Below are positions 42,313 to 51,048 of a stretch of DNA of 55,873 nucleotides, piece by piece. This DNA comes from JBBAEA01 sp041656175 (GTDB taxonomy: Bacteria; Myxococcota_A; Bradymonadia; UBA4248): assembly GCA_041656175.1 (NCBI GenBank), contig JBBAEA010000006.1, forward strand, positions 1 to 55,873. Reading direction: 5' to 3'. Position numbers and translations under genes: made by a program. The notes below the pieces were generated by a model. The model was given only the letters and a program-made list of their open reading frames with translations, ran no database searches and was not told the origin of the DNA. Positions within the stretch are counted from its first letter, which is position 1. Every line of letters starts with the position of its first letter.

Positions 42313-43647
42313 GTGAACAAGGACATGAACCCAGTATTAAAAGGTGAAATTACTGCGCTTATGCCTGATGGCAGCGGTTGCATTGTCGAGAATAACACAA
42401 AAATCTCCGTTCCTGGCGCTCTACCCGGTGACTGCGTACTCTTCCAAATACAAGCCAAAAGCCAACACCACCCGCTCGCATGGGCAAAACTCATGAAGCG
42501 CGTAAGCCCTGGACCTCACCATGTGCAAGTTCCTTGCCCACATCAGGCTCCCCAACGAGGACGCTGCGCTGGATGCCCGCTTATGCACATGGATGCAAAA
42601 TTGCAGGCTAAGCACAAGCTAGAAAGCGTACACAATGCTCTAAAAGACGCAGGAATTATACATATTCAAAATATACCCTACCACGAGTCTCCTCGAAATT
42701 TGCACTACCGAAACCGCAGCGACTGGGTGGTGGGTAAAACGCGGCGCGGAAAAATCATTATCGGGGCATATGCCGCCAGAAGCCACGACGTCGTTGCCCT
42801 CTCAAGCTGCATGGTGCTGCGCAACGAACTCTCCGTACTGCTCCCTAGCCTAGCTTTCCTACTCAATGCTGTGCAAATTCCCGTATGGCCAGAACCAGCC
42901 GGTTTGCGCTATATATCTGCTTTTGCTAACCAAGATGGCGACGTGCTACTCGACTTCGTCTTTGCTGCAAAGCCGCCGGCGAGCTTTGAGGACTTATGCC
43001 AAAGACTGCGAAAAGACTCTGCGATTAAAGGTATAAGTTACAGTGTTAACGATAGCCACAACAACGCTATGCGCATCGCTCCGAGCATCAGCGTTTGGGG
43101 AAAAGAATGCCTCCCAGAGCGGCTCGGGCGAGTGTACAGCGAGCTTAGCGCGTCAAACTTTACTCAGTTAAACTCCGATATTGCCTCCAAGATCTACGAA
43201 AAAGCAAGACAATGGGCGGGAAGATGCCGTATCGTTTGGGATCTTTACTGTGGGTCTGGCGCCATGGGCAGGAATATCGATGTACAAAAATCTTTGTACG
43301 GCGCTGAACTGTCGGCAAGAAGCATTGAGCAAGCCAAGCTCTCGGCAAAAAATGACAAATTCAACACACAGTTCGAAACTTTGGATTTACAAAACTATTG
43401 GCCAAGTTTTGAGAGAGCAAACGTCATACTCCTCAACCCACCGCGCAAAGGCTTGTCACCCATGGTCATACATCAACTACGCCAAAACCCTACGCGCCTT
43501 ATCTACATGAGTTGTAACCCACAAAGCTTTGCGCAAAACGCACGCGCCCTTAGCCCCATCTTAGAGTTAACGCGACTCGAAGCCTTCGATATGCTTCCCC
43601 AAACCTTGCATGTCGAGGTATTGGGAATGTTTGAACTGCGAACTTAG
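42313..43647 (+). CDS. TrmA/RlmD-family RNA uracil-C5 methyltransferase
   Basis: The 444-residue protein has an N-terminal TRAM-like domain, cysteines for a 4Fe-4S cluster (CPHQAPQRGRCAGC plus the Cys of SSCMVLR), a SAM-binding motif DLYCGSGAMG, and the catalytic NPPRKGL and SCNPQSF, whose Cys is the nucleophile. The family makes 5-methyluridine in tRNA or 23S rRNA. The start is a GTG at 42313 (ATG 42325 is the alternative). It is almost certainly cotranscribed with the steroid-reductase gene 3 bp upstream. The exact target uridine (U747, U1939 or tRNA U54) cannot be set from the sequence. Confidence 0.88.
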   Translation: MNKDMNPVLKGEITALMPDGSGCIVENNTKISVPGALPGDCVLFQIQAKSQHHPLAWAKLMKRVSPGPHHVQVPCPHQAPQRGRCAGCPLMHMDAKLQAKHKLESVHNALKDAGIIHIQNIPYHESPRNLHYRNRSDWVVGKTRRGKIIIGAYAARSHDVVALSSCMVLRNELSVLLPSLAFLLNAVQIPVWPEPAGLRYISAFANQDGDVLLDFVFAAKPPASFEDLCQRLRKDSAIKGISYSVNDSHNNAMRIAPSISVWGKECLPERLGRVYSELSASNFTQLNSDIASKIYEKARQWAGRCRIVWDLYCGSGAMGRNIDVQKSLYGAELSARSIEQAKLSAKNDKFNTQFETLDLQNYWPSFERANVILLNPPRKGLSPMVIHQLRQNPTRLIYMSCNPQSFAQNARALSPILELTRLEAFDMLPQTLHVEVLGMFELRT

Positions 43648-43686
43648 AATAATCTCATCTATTTCTGGCGCTCAGCACCAAAGCGC

Positions 43687-43724
43687 GCTAAGGGCTATTG
43701 CCCTTGGAACCCGCTTTTGTGTGT
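43687..43724. repeat. Family F small hairpin repeat
   Basis: AAGGGC-TATT-GCCCTT is followed by GGAACCCGCTTTTGTGTG. The same pattern occurs at 10235 and 46004. It sits in the gap between the methyltransferase gene and element A7. Confidence 0.6.
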
Positions 43725-43810
43725 AAAATATTGATTTTAATGGCCTTATTTCGAACCCTCGCCTGGCTTTCCATAGATAGACGCCACGACCAATAGCAAA
43801 ACATGCTTCT

Positions 43811-44032
43811 GGGGGGTAGCGCAAGATCACCCAGGATTTCGACAAGGAAGTCGAAATCGAACGCCGTAGGCGGCCCATAGGGCTGCATGCCATGGATGGC
43901 ATGCATTCCAAAAGTCGTTAATGAGCACATTTTATGCGTTGGTTTGGCGAATAGCCAAAACGACGCATAAAATATGGTGCGAATTAACGAATTTTGAGGG
44001 AAGCTTGCGCGTAGGGGCGGCGAAGCCCCCCA
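43811..44032 (-). repeat. Family A hairpin element, copy 7, with mini-hairpin insert
   Basis: On the minus strand: G6/C5 hairpin with CTTCGCCG, TACGCGCAAGCTTCCCTC, palindrome, insert, and GGTGATCTTGCGCTACCCCC. Arms on the plus strand: AAAAGTCGTTAAT with ATTAACGAATTTT, and GCACATTTTATGCGTTGG with CGACGCATAAAATATGGTGC. The tip is TTGGC-GAATA-GCCAA. A 75-bp insert (43833-43908) consists of four successive short hairpins, including TGCATGCCA-TGGA-TGGCATGCA. The element lies between convergent genes and accounts for most of 43648-44082. Confidence 0.88.
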
Positions 44033-44082
44033 CAAAAAGATCGAAAAAACCTGCGAAAGGGCTGAGCTTCATAACTCGTCGC

Positions 44083-45861
44083 TTATTTGCAGTAAAAACC
44101 CTTACAAGTTTGTGTGCCTGGGCAATGCGAGTCTTCACGGCACTCAACGCAAACTTTATGAGCGCAATACTGGCCACTTGGGCAGTCCTTGTCCGTTTTA
44201 CAGTGGTCCATACAACAAAGGACGCCACCATACTTATCGGGATCTTTCTTAACAACGATTGCCGCTTCATTGATAGTATCATCAGAAACATTTCGATCGC
44301 CACAGTCCCAAACATCCCTAGAATATTCTGGCGTTTGTAAGGTGTAACAAACATTGTGCGATGCACGCGTTAAAGGGTCACATAAATCAATGACTTCTTG
44401 ACCCGCGAGTTTTAACTCGTAGCCTAAATTTCCGCAGCCAAAGATGTCATTATTATTAATAGGCTGCCCGATGGTGTCGGGAGCACATCTATGATTTCCT
44501 GTCGATGATGTCCGCGTTAAGAAGAAGGCCAAGGTGCCCGCGTGAACTCCTTGCATTATGTTTCCACAACCCAAAGTCGTGCGACTACGCAAATCATTTC
44601 GCCCCAAACAAACGTGCCAGCCCTCTGCGCACAAATCCTCAACATTGCAGTCTTCGCCCATGCGATTATTGCCATCATTGCCCGCCTGTCTATTGCAGCT
44701 AGGCCCTTCATTGTGATGGATACCAGGGACAGTCCAAGCTCCACCACATGCAGCAATCTTGTCGTAAACCCCTATATCTAGATAACCTTCACGCGTTTTG
44801 TCCGCACATCCAACATTTTCTATATTAGCTTCGCAAGCTGTGCCCGATGTATTACAAATTTTGCCCAATGCACACTCCCCACAAATACCACCACAGCCGT
44901 CGTCGCCGCATATTTTTCCGCTACAGTTGGGAACACAACAAGAGCCTTCAATACACACGCCGGGCGATTTACAGTCACTGTTGCATGCCCCACAGTGCTT
45001 TTGATCAAAGCGCAACGATTGTTCACAACCATTCTCATGGTTTTCATCGCAGTCACCAAACATGGGCTTGCAACTTATCTCACAGATACCAGCATTACAA
45101 CTTGCAGACTCCGTGTTGTGAAGTGCCGTTGAACATCGCTTAGCACAGCCCCCGCAGTGTTCCGCCGTCTGCGTTTGTATGCACACGGGCTCATAACCAG
45201 GAGGAGCACAGTTCTCGCCAACTTCACATTGATACACACAATTCCCATTCTCACATTCCGCGCTTACCCCGTCTACTTGTGCACATTGCAGACCACAGAC
45301 TCCGCAGTTATTCACATCATTATTAACATCAATACAATGCAATTCCTCGCCTACTTTGCACACACGATTCGGCCAATCACAGCTAAATACATCGGTACAG
45401 CTTCCATTTCGGCAGCCCTGCCCCGATTCACACGCTTGCCCGCATTCCCCACAATGTAGCGCGGTTTTACGCAAATCTACCTCGCAACCATCCTCCCACG
45501 ACCCATTGCAATTACCCCACTTTGGCATGCAACGCTCGCAATCCGCTAAATTCAGCTGTGCTAAATCCAGCTCCACACCGTTGCACGTTTTTACATTCAA
45601 TACACAATCGGAGTCCGCACAGTGATAGCCATCTGGACACTGCCTTGCACACTTACCGCAGTTCGCCCCGTCTACGCTCAAGTTCTTACAGCCATCGCTA
45701 CAGCATACTTCGTTATCCGCGCACTGTACTTGCTGCTCCACATCGCTGCCATCGCTATAAGAGCATAACTCGCCAGTTTTAAAAACTGTATCGCTACTAC
45801 ATGCTGAAAAAATAAATATGTAAACTAGACCTACGAAAAATCCAAAGCTTAAACTACGCAT
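44083..45861 (-). CDS. Cysteine-rich surface lipoprotein, second copy type
   Basis: A lipoprotein signal (SFGFFVGLVYIFIFSAC) leads a 592-residue protein. The first 330 residues repeat cysteine modules such as NCGKCARQC, HCGECGQAC, NCGVCGLQC and HCGACNSDC, like the Myxococcota MXAN_6577 type. A middle region of about 200 residues has few cysteines (WTVPGIHHNEGP, RNDLRSRTTLGCGNIM). Three more cysteine motifs end the protein (CKTDKDCPSGQYCAHKVC). It should be exported and lipid-anchored. The role is unknown; carbohydrate or host binding is a guess. It is convergent with the methyltransferase gene. Confidence 0.85.
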   Translation of the reverse strand: MRSLSFGFFVGLVYIFIFSACSSDTVFKTGELCSYSDGSDVEQQVQCADNEVCCSDGCKNLSVDGANCGKCARQCPDGYHCADSDCVLNVKTCNGVELDLAQLNLADCERCMPKWGNCNGSWEDGCEVDLRKTALHCGECGQACESGQGCRNGSCTDVFSCDWPNRVCKVGEELHCIDVNNDVNNCGVCGLQCAQVDGVSAECENGNCVYQCEVGENCAPPGYEPVCIQTQTAEHCGGCAKRCSTALHNTESASCNAGICEISCKPMFGDCDENHENGCEQSLRFDQKHCGACNSDCKSPGVCIEGSCCVPNCSGKICGDDGCGGICGECALGKICNTSGTACEANIENVGCADKTREGYLDIGVYDKIAACGGAWTVPGIHHNEGPSCNRQAGNDGNNRMGEDCNVEDLCAEGWHVCLGRNDLRSRTTLGCGNIMQGVHAGTLAFFLTRTSSTGNHRCAPDTIGQPINNNDIFGCGNLGYELKLAGQEVIDLCDPLTRASHNVCYTLQTPEYSRDVWDCGDRNVSDDTINEAAIVVKKDPDKYGGVLCCMDHCKTDKDCPSGQYCAHKVCVECREDSHCPGTQTCKGFYCK

Positions 45862-46003
45862 ATCATCCTCTTATCACGTTAAAACTTGTGGTTTCACTCT
45901 TTCCTAGGTCAGTCTAGAAAAATAATCATAAATTATCAAGTACGAATGGGCAAAAATTATTCCCCCCCCCTCTGATTCATAGAAGCTCGCGACCTAAAGC
46001 CCA

Positions 46004-46040
46004 GCTATGGACTAGCGCCCTTAGAACCCGTTTTGTGTGC
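46004..46040. repeat. Family F small repeat
   Basis: CTATGGACTAGCGCCCTTAG then AACCCGTTTTGTGTG matches the repeats at 10235 and 43687, with the left arm decayed. A C9 run at 45962-45970 lies just upstream. Confidence 0.5.
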
Positions 46041-46063
46041 TATCTTTCATCCCCAAGTCTAAG

Positions 46064-46609
46064 TTACAGTAAATCCGCGTCTTCGGTGATGAACTCCAAA
46101 ATACGTCTTACCGCCGCAGCTTCATACAAACTTTGCCCTCCAACTTCGCTCGCCTCCAAACCCCGCGCCTTTGCTCTATCAGAACTAAAGCCCGTCAATG
46201 CAAACAATTCATGGGCGCTAATTTGCGCATTTTCGTTGAGCTTTAAACGCGCCGTTGCCGCCAAAAGTACTCGCGCAATAGGGCTCGCCTTAAGCGCCTC
46301 CCAGTCGATGGGCACAGGCTCGCTAGCGCCAGCAGATGCACCAAGTAAGAACGCATAGTCTTGCAGCGCAGCCTCCACAAACTCGCGGCTCAAACTCTGG
46401 CTTCCACGCGCAAAATCGAGCAACAAAAGGATCTTTCCCGCGAAAGCATAAGGCGCTATATGTGCTCCATAACGCTTTGGTATATTGGCTAGCGATATCT
46501 CAGTTCCAAGCAAACGCGTCGTAATATCGTCAATATGACGCCCGATTTGATCAAAGAACTCCCGAAAATCTTTCTCAAGCGCGTAAGGCGAAATTTGATA
46601 CACACTCAT
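46064..46609 (-). CDS. Hypothetical protein next to pilus genes
   Basis: The 181-residue protein (MSVYQISPYALEKDFREF) is mostly helical with no signal or membrane segment and no recognised motif. GGAGA lies 5 bases before the chosen ATG; a frame to 46687 is rejected on that basis. It follows pilC on the same strand with only a short gap, so it may be cotranscribed and linked to pilus assembly, but nothing in the sequence shows it. Confidence 0.6.
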   Translation of the reverse strand: MSVYQISPYALEKDFREFFDQIGRHIDDITTRLLGTEISLANIPKRYGAHIAPYAFAGKILLLLDFARGSQSLSREFVEAALQDYAFLLGASAGASEPVPIDWEALKASPIARVLLAATARLKLNENAQISAHELFALTGFSSDRAKARGLEASEVGGQSLYEAAAVRRILEFITEDADLL

Positions 46610-46698
46610 TGGGCGTCTCCTCGTATGGTTAAAAAGTGCTACGCACGCGATGTACTCACAGCAATACCCAAACCCCCTACTGTACACAAAAGCAGAAA

Positions 46699-47907
46699 CT
46701 AGCCCTTAAGCGCATCTCCCATGGTAAAGATGGGTAAATACATAGAAATGAGCAATCCGCCGACGATACCTCCAATAAACACCATCATTAAGGGCTCGAT
46801 CATCTGTGTAATATTTCCTACCGTTGCATCGACCTCGTCGTCATAAAAGTCCGCAATCTTTGTCATCATCACGTCCAAAGCCCCGGTCTCCTCGCCGACT
46901 CGTATCATTTGTACCACCATTTCAGGGAAAATCCCAGAGCTTTGCAAAGGTTCTGCTAACGTTGCGCCCTCCGAAATCCTTGTTCTCACAAACAATATCC
47001 CCTCTTCAATGACCAAGTTTCCCGCCGATTGCGCAACGATGTTAAGCCCATCCAGCAGCGGCACCCCCGAGCTCAACATGGTTCCCATTGTTCGCGTAAA
47101 CCTTGAGACCGCGGTTTTTCGTATAAGTGAGCCAAACATCGGTAAGTGTAATAACAAATTATGTACAGCTTTGCGAAATGCATAACGCCGCAGCAGCAAC
47201 TTAAATGTAACAGGAATAGCTATGAGTACTAAAAATATAATAATAATATTTTCGCCAAACCACTCTGACATATCAATGACAGTTTGTGTTATTCCTGGTA
47301 ACTGTCCGCCCATAGAAGAGAACATGTCTTGGAATGTAGGTATAACTTTCCATAACATTACAATAACTACTAATATAGATATTACTAATGTTGCTACAGG
47401 ATAAGTCATCGCACCTTTAACTTTTTTCTTTATCTTCTCTGACTTTTCAATTTGTACACACAGTCTTGACAAGATAACATCTAACACACCTCCTGCCTCG
47501 CCTGCACTAACCAACGAACAATACAAGCTATCGAAAATTCGTGGGTGTTTTCTCAACGATTCTCCGAATGTTAAACCCGACTCTACCGATAATTTTATAT
47601 CGCGTTGTATTATTTTAAAATGTGGATTCGGTTCTTGAGATGCTAATAACTCTAAAGCTTGTACAATTGGCAAACCCGCGTCTATCATGGTCGATAGCTG
47701 ACGTGTAAAAATGACCAAATCTCGTGTTGTAACACCCGTTGTACCTGGGATTTTTAATAAAATTTCTTTGGGTTTCGCGCGCACTTTCAAGGGCACCAGC
47801 CCCATATTCTGCACTCTCTGCTCCACTATTTCCGCGCGAGCTGCCTCCATTTCGCCGCGTCGTATCTGACCACTCGATGTTTTGGCTTCATATATAAATA
47901 CTGGCAT
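46699..47907 (-). CDS. pilC: Type IV pilus inner-membrane platform protein PilC
   Basis: The 402-residue protein has the two tandem GspF domains of this family, each with conserved helices (for example SLYCSLVSAGEAGGVLDVIL and EMVVQMIRVGEETGALDVM), and three membrane segments (VATLVISILVVIVMLW, IIIIFLVLIAIPVTF and VFIGGIVGGLLISMYLPIF). It anchors the pilus motor in the inner membrane. AGGA precedes the ATG. It is encoded after pilT on the same strand, with repeat B3 between. Confidence 0.93.
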   Translation of the reverse strand: MPVFIYEAKTSSGQIRRGEMEAARAEIVEQRVQNMGLVPLKVRAKPKEILLKIPGTTGVTTRDLVIFTRQLSTMIDAGLPIVQALELLASQEPNPHFKIIQRDIKLSVESGLTFGESLRKHPRIFDSLYCSLVSAGEAGGVLDVILSRLCVQIEKSEKIKKKVKGAMTYPVATLVISILVVIVMLWKVIPTFQDMFSSMGGQLPGITQTVIDMSEWFGENIIIIFLVLIAIPVTFKLLLRRYAFRKAVHNLLLHLPMFGSLIRKTAVSRFTRTMGTMLSSGVPLLDGLNIVAQSAGNLVIEEGILFVRTRISEGATLAEPLQSSGIFPEMVVQMIRVGEETGALDVMMTKIADFYDDEVDATVGNITQMIEPLMMVFIGGIVGGLLISMYLPIFTMGDALKG

Positions 47908-47932
47908 AGTACATCCTTATTATTTTTTTATA

Positions 47933-48031
47933 CGGGGGGCCGAGCCCCCCGCGCGCGAACCCCTTGCTACGCGCGGGTTTCTCGCTCCCCCCAAAACGGG
48001 GGGCCAAGCCCCCCGTAACGCCCCCGCAACG
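47933..48031 (+). repeat. Family B-like hairpin repeat, copy 3
   Basis: A G6-CCGAG-C6 hairpin leads into GCGCGCGAACCC, a short loop, GCGGGTTTCTCGCTCCCCCC, then a second GGGGGGCCAAGCCCCCC hairpin and TAACGCCCCCGCAACGGG. The GCGAACCC and GGGTTTCTCGC arms pair as in family B, with different sequence. It sits between pilT and pilC. Confidence 0.7.
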
Positions 48032-48070
48032 GGAAGAGATATAACAACTAATAGTGTGCATGAACAAAGT

Positions 48071-49174
48071 TTAAGGAATAAACCTGCTCTCCGCACCTAA
48101 TAATGAGCGAAACTCCACAATATCACTACAACGCGAGACTGCGTCGTCTAAACTAATAATGCGTTGATTGTACAAATTTAACAATGATTGGTTCAAGGTT
48201 AACATACCACTCTTCTTCTGCCCTACCTGAAGTTGTGAGTAAATTTGATGCACCTTTTCCTCGCGAATAAGATTTCGTATAGCGCCTGTACTCACCATGA
48301 TTTCGAGCGCCATTACGCGACCACTCCCGTCCATACGGGGCAGCAACTGCTGGCACAAAACCGCTTCAAGCACAAAAGATAATTGTGAACGCACCTGCTC
48401 CTGCTGATGAGCCGGGAAAACGTCAATAATACGATTTATCGTTTGCACCGTACTATTAGTGTGCAAGGTCGAAAAAACCAAGTGACCTGTTTCGGCTAAT
48501 GTTAGCGCAGTTTCTATGGACTCAAGATCGCGAAGCTCACCTAACAATACAACATCAGGATCCTGACGTAGTATATATCGCATCGCATTGTGATAGCTCT
48601 GCGTATCACTACCTATTTCGCGTTGATTTACAATACACGATTTATTTTCATGCACATATTCAATAGGATCTTCTATGGTAATAATATGCTTGTTAAAACT
48701 GCGATTAATATAATCAATAATCGACGCTAAAGTCGTAGATTTACCCGATCCTGTTGGGCCTGTAACCAAAATTAAACCACGCGGACGCTCGGCAAGTTGC
48801 TGTATGATGGGTGGTAGCCCTAGGTCTTCAAAACTGCGAATCTTTGAGGGAATTAAACGAAACGCACCAGCAGTCGAACCGCGTTGCCTAAATACGTTTC
48901 CTCGAAAACGCGCCACGCCCCGAATACCAAAAGAGAAATCAATCTCATTCTGTGTCTGAAAACTCGCCCTCTGCGACTCCGTCATCACGCTGTAACACAA
49001 GGTCTTTGCTTCACTTGAGCCCAACTCTGGTAGCGGCAGAGCCACTAAGTCACCATTTAAACGAAGCTGCGGAGGAGAGCCCGCTGTAATGTGTAAGTCA
49101 CTGGCCTCTTTATCTGACATCGCCCGCAAGAGTTGCTGCATACTGTAGCTTAAAGGTTTTGCTTCCTCGCCCAT
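48071..49174 (-). CDS. pilT: Type IV pilus retraction ATPase PilT
   Basis: The 367-residue protein has Walker A GPTGSGKSTT, the Asp box TIEDPIEYVH, Walker B LLGELRD, the His box TGHLVFSTLHTN, and the C-terminal AIRNLIRE motif that marks PilT rather than PilU. Its hexamer pulls pilin back into the membrane, giving twitching motility. AAGGAG precedes the ATG. The end reads RSLLGAESRFIP. The gene lies upstream of pilC on the same strand. Confidence 0.95.
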   Translation of the reverse strand: MGEEAKPLSYSMQQLLRAMSDKEASDLHITAGSPPQLRLNGDLVALPLPELGSSEAKTLCYSVMTESQRASFQTQNEIDFSFGIRGVARFRGNVFRQRGSTAGAFRLIPSKIRSFEDLGLPPIIQQLAERPRGLILVTGPTGSGKSTTLASIIDYINRSFNKHIITIEDPIEYVHENKSCIVNQREIGSDTQSYHNAMRYILRQDPDVVLLGELRDLESIETALTLAETGHLVFSTLHTNSTVQTINRIIDVFPAHQQEQVRSQLSFVLEAVLCQQLLPRMDGSGRVMALEIMVSTGAIRNLIREEKVHQIYSQLQVGQKKSGMLTLNQSLLNLYNQRIISLDDAVSRCSDIVEFRSLLGAESRFIP

Positions 49175-49202
49175 AACACTCCTTGCCTCCCCAAAAACTA
49201 TA

Positions 49203-49325
49203 GGGAAACTCTGATTTATCGGTGGGGCGCTGCCCCAAACCCCGCTCTAGAATGCGCATCAAACTTGCTAAGAAAAGTCTCATTGTTCTTTGAAACTGGA
49301 ATGCGCATCAAACTTGCTAAGAAAA
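49203..49325. repeat. Family E composite repeat
   Basis: GGGAAACTCTGATT, a GGGGCGC-T-GCCCC hairpin, AAACCCCGCTCTAGAATGCG, and CATCAAACTTGCTAAGAAAA, with the last block repeated (49250-49276 and 49299-49325). Relatives lie at 18118-18180, 53687-53730, 55410-55460 and 55612-55680. Confidence 0.75.
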
Positions 49326-49333
49326 ATATCTCT

Positions 49334-49661
49334 CTGAGAGCTTTGCACGGGGGGAAACCCTTTTCTTTGTGCCAAAGAAAAGATGTTTCCCCCCCTACCC
49401 CCCTCCCCTTCAATCGCGACATGGATGTCAGCGATTGGTCGCGGCTGAGGCCGCGCGCGAAGCGGCCACAGCCTGGACGGCTGTGGCACTAAGAAAGCAC
49501 TCTTTTAAGCACTTTTCGAATAATATGTCATTTAATATCCTACCTGTCTTATTTAATTAGCATTACTAACTTATGCTTCTCTAAAAAATGTCTCATTTTG
49601 TTTAAAACTGTATCGGATTTGTAAAATTAAATGCACAATTTCTAGCCGTGCAAAGGTCTCT
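49334..49661 (+). repeat. Family C dispersed repeat, copy 2, with mini-hairpin insert
   Basis: It follows the copy at 14685 block by block (GAGAGCTTTGCACGGGGGGA, CTTTTCTTTG hairpin, AAGCACTCTTTTAAGCACTT, ATTTAATTAGCATT, TAGCCGTGCAAAGGTCTCT) but carries an extra 80 bp at 49410-49489. The rest of 49175-49970 is family E, a relative of 19090-19186, and 49767-49970, where nothing is recognised. Confidence 0.85.
49418..49486. repeat. String of tandem mini-hairpins
   Basis: Five short palindromes follow each other: GACAT-GG-ATGTC, GCGA-TTGG-TCGC, CGGC-TGAG-GCCG, CCGC-loop-GCGG and CCACAGCC-TGGAC-GGCTGTGG. It is inserted in a family C copy and is unlike the other copy, which lacks it. A second string with different stems is inserted in family A element 7. 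Confidence 0.75.
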
Positions 49662-49970
49662 TTCTTGCTAAAAAAGCCTCATTTAATTTTTGACTGAGTT
49701 TAAACTAGCTTGGATAGCCTTCCTTACTTTCGCTAGCTATTTTCTGACTTTTCTACATGCATCAGATTCTTCTTAACGCTGACCCCCAAAACTTCTTGCT
49801 GGGTCGCAAAAACATTAGCCTATATTGCGCATTTTGTCATAATTTTCATGCCTTGCGTTTCGTTTTGACTGCGTTCGCTCCGCTCGCTGTAGCCATCTGT
49901 GCGTTAATCGTTGATACACTCGTAAGCCTCGCGAATGAACACGCAACTGCGTATTTCCCCACTCTCCAAT

Positions 49971-50300
49971 CTATACGTAGCCAAAACATAGACGCAATAC
50001 CCGCACGGGCGCCATGCCGTGGCGATTGAGCTCCTCGTTCAGATCTACAATAATGCTCTGTTCGTTTTCATTAATATACGACACATCCTCTGAAACAGAG
50101 CATAAAATTCGCCATATATCTTTTTTTGCCGAATCAAGCGAAGTCATTTTAAGTCCATGTTTTCCCGCGACTTGCGCCCAAATAAGGCTACGCCGTCTAA
50201 AGAGCGGTGCTTTACGCCAAATAGAGTTTTCTATCACTCGCTTTAGCGTATCCTCCCACTCCTCCTTCTCACCCATTCTAGAAAAGCGCCTCTGTGTCAT
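49971..50300 (-). CDS. Small DUF721/DciA-like protein
   Basis: The 109-residue protein has the DUF721 pattern: a helical start (WEDTLKRVIENSIWRK), W-x-x-V-A-G (IWAQVAGKHG), a strand and helix region, and the LNEELNRHGMAPVRVLRLCFG end. Some DUF721 members (DciA) load the replicative helicase; the role here is only inferred from the pattern. ATG 50300 is chosen, with AGGA upstream. It is divergent from ndk. Confidence 0.6.
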   Translation of the reverse strand: MTQRRFSRMGEKEEWEDTLKRVIENSIWRKAPLFRRRSLIWAQVAGKHGLKMTSLDSAKKDIWRILCSVSEDVSYINENEQSIIVDLNEELNRHGMAPVRVLRLCFGYV

Positions 50301-50382
50301 ACTTGACAAGTTCCTCTTAAGTGTCCAAAACCAAGCGCGCCTTCATTCTAGGCGCCAAACACACTATGACACGGAGTAATCG

Positions 50383-50799
50383 ATGATTCAACGAACATTG
50401 AGTATTATTAAACCCGACGCTGTAAAGGCGAATTTAAGTGGTAAAATTATTTCTGATATTGAAGAGCATTTAAAGCCAATTGCTATGAAGCGCCTGCATT
50501 TAAGCCCTGCTCAAGCCGCTGCTTTTTATGCCGTACACGAAGGGAAAGCCTTTTTTAACGAACTCATCGAGTTCATGTCCTCTGGCCCCATCATCGTTAT
50601 GTGCTTAGAAGCCCAAGACGCCATCGCGAAATACCGCACACTCATGGGTGCCACCAACCCCGAGAAAGCTGAAGCTGGCACACTTCGTAAAAAGTATGCC
50701 AAATCCATTCAAAACAACGCCGTTCACGGTTCCGACGCCCCCGAAACTGCTGCCGTCGAAATCGCTTTCTTCTTCTCAGCCCTTGAGCTCGTTGGCTAG
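50383..50799 (+). CDS. ndk: Nucleoside diphosphate kinase
   Basis: The 138-residue protein starts MIQRTLSIIKPDAV and has the active-site motif NAVHGSD with His115 as phospho-acceptor, making nucleoside triphosphates from ATP. Length and motifs are normal. The ATG is divergent from the DciA-like gene. Confidence 0.97.
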   Translation: MIQRTLSIIKPDAVKANLSGKIISDIEEHLKPIAMKRLHLSPAQAAAFYAVHEGKAFFNELIEFMSSGPIIVMCLEAQDAIAKYRTLMGATNPEKAEAGTLRKKYAKSIQNNAVHGSDAPETAAVEIAFFFSALELVG

Positions 50800-50904
50800 A
50801 GCCTAGAAAGCTTAAAAGCATTTATCTTTTGTTAGCGATATAAAAGGAGGGGGGGCAAGTCAAGCGCAAAGTCGTCACATTGATAATTTTCAAGGCTATT
50901 TTTT

Positions 50905-51015
50905 TGTGGGGGAAGTCTCCCCCTACGTCGCAACCTCGCGCTGTGCGCGGGTTTGCGCCTACCCCCTCCGCGGGGACACCCCGCGACGCCCCGTCCAGTT
51001 TTTGACCGACATAGA
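50905..51015 (+). repeat. Family B hairpin repeat, copy 2
   Basis: TTTTTTTGTGGGGG-AAGTCT, TACGTCGCAA, the CTCGCGC-TGT-GCGCGGG hairpin, TTTGCGCCTACCCCC, CCGCGGGGACACCCCGCG and CGTCCAGTTTTTG. It is nearly identical to 37343-37460, but the stem base has changed on one side. It lies between ndk and the convergent oxidoreductase gene. Confidence 0.85.
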
Positions 51016-51048
51016 GCTTTGCGCTTGCCCTAGGGAGAGGCTCCTTTT

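Noticed and set aside
1728..44032. Integron attC sites
   Set aside because: The palindromes with conserved ends recall attC, but they separate ordinary housekeeping genes in both orientations, and no integron integrase or cassette array is seen.
49757..50029. 90-codon open frame on the plus strand
   Set aside because: No ribosome binding site, no homology, and it overlaps the DciA-like gene on the other strand.
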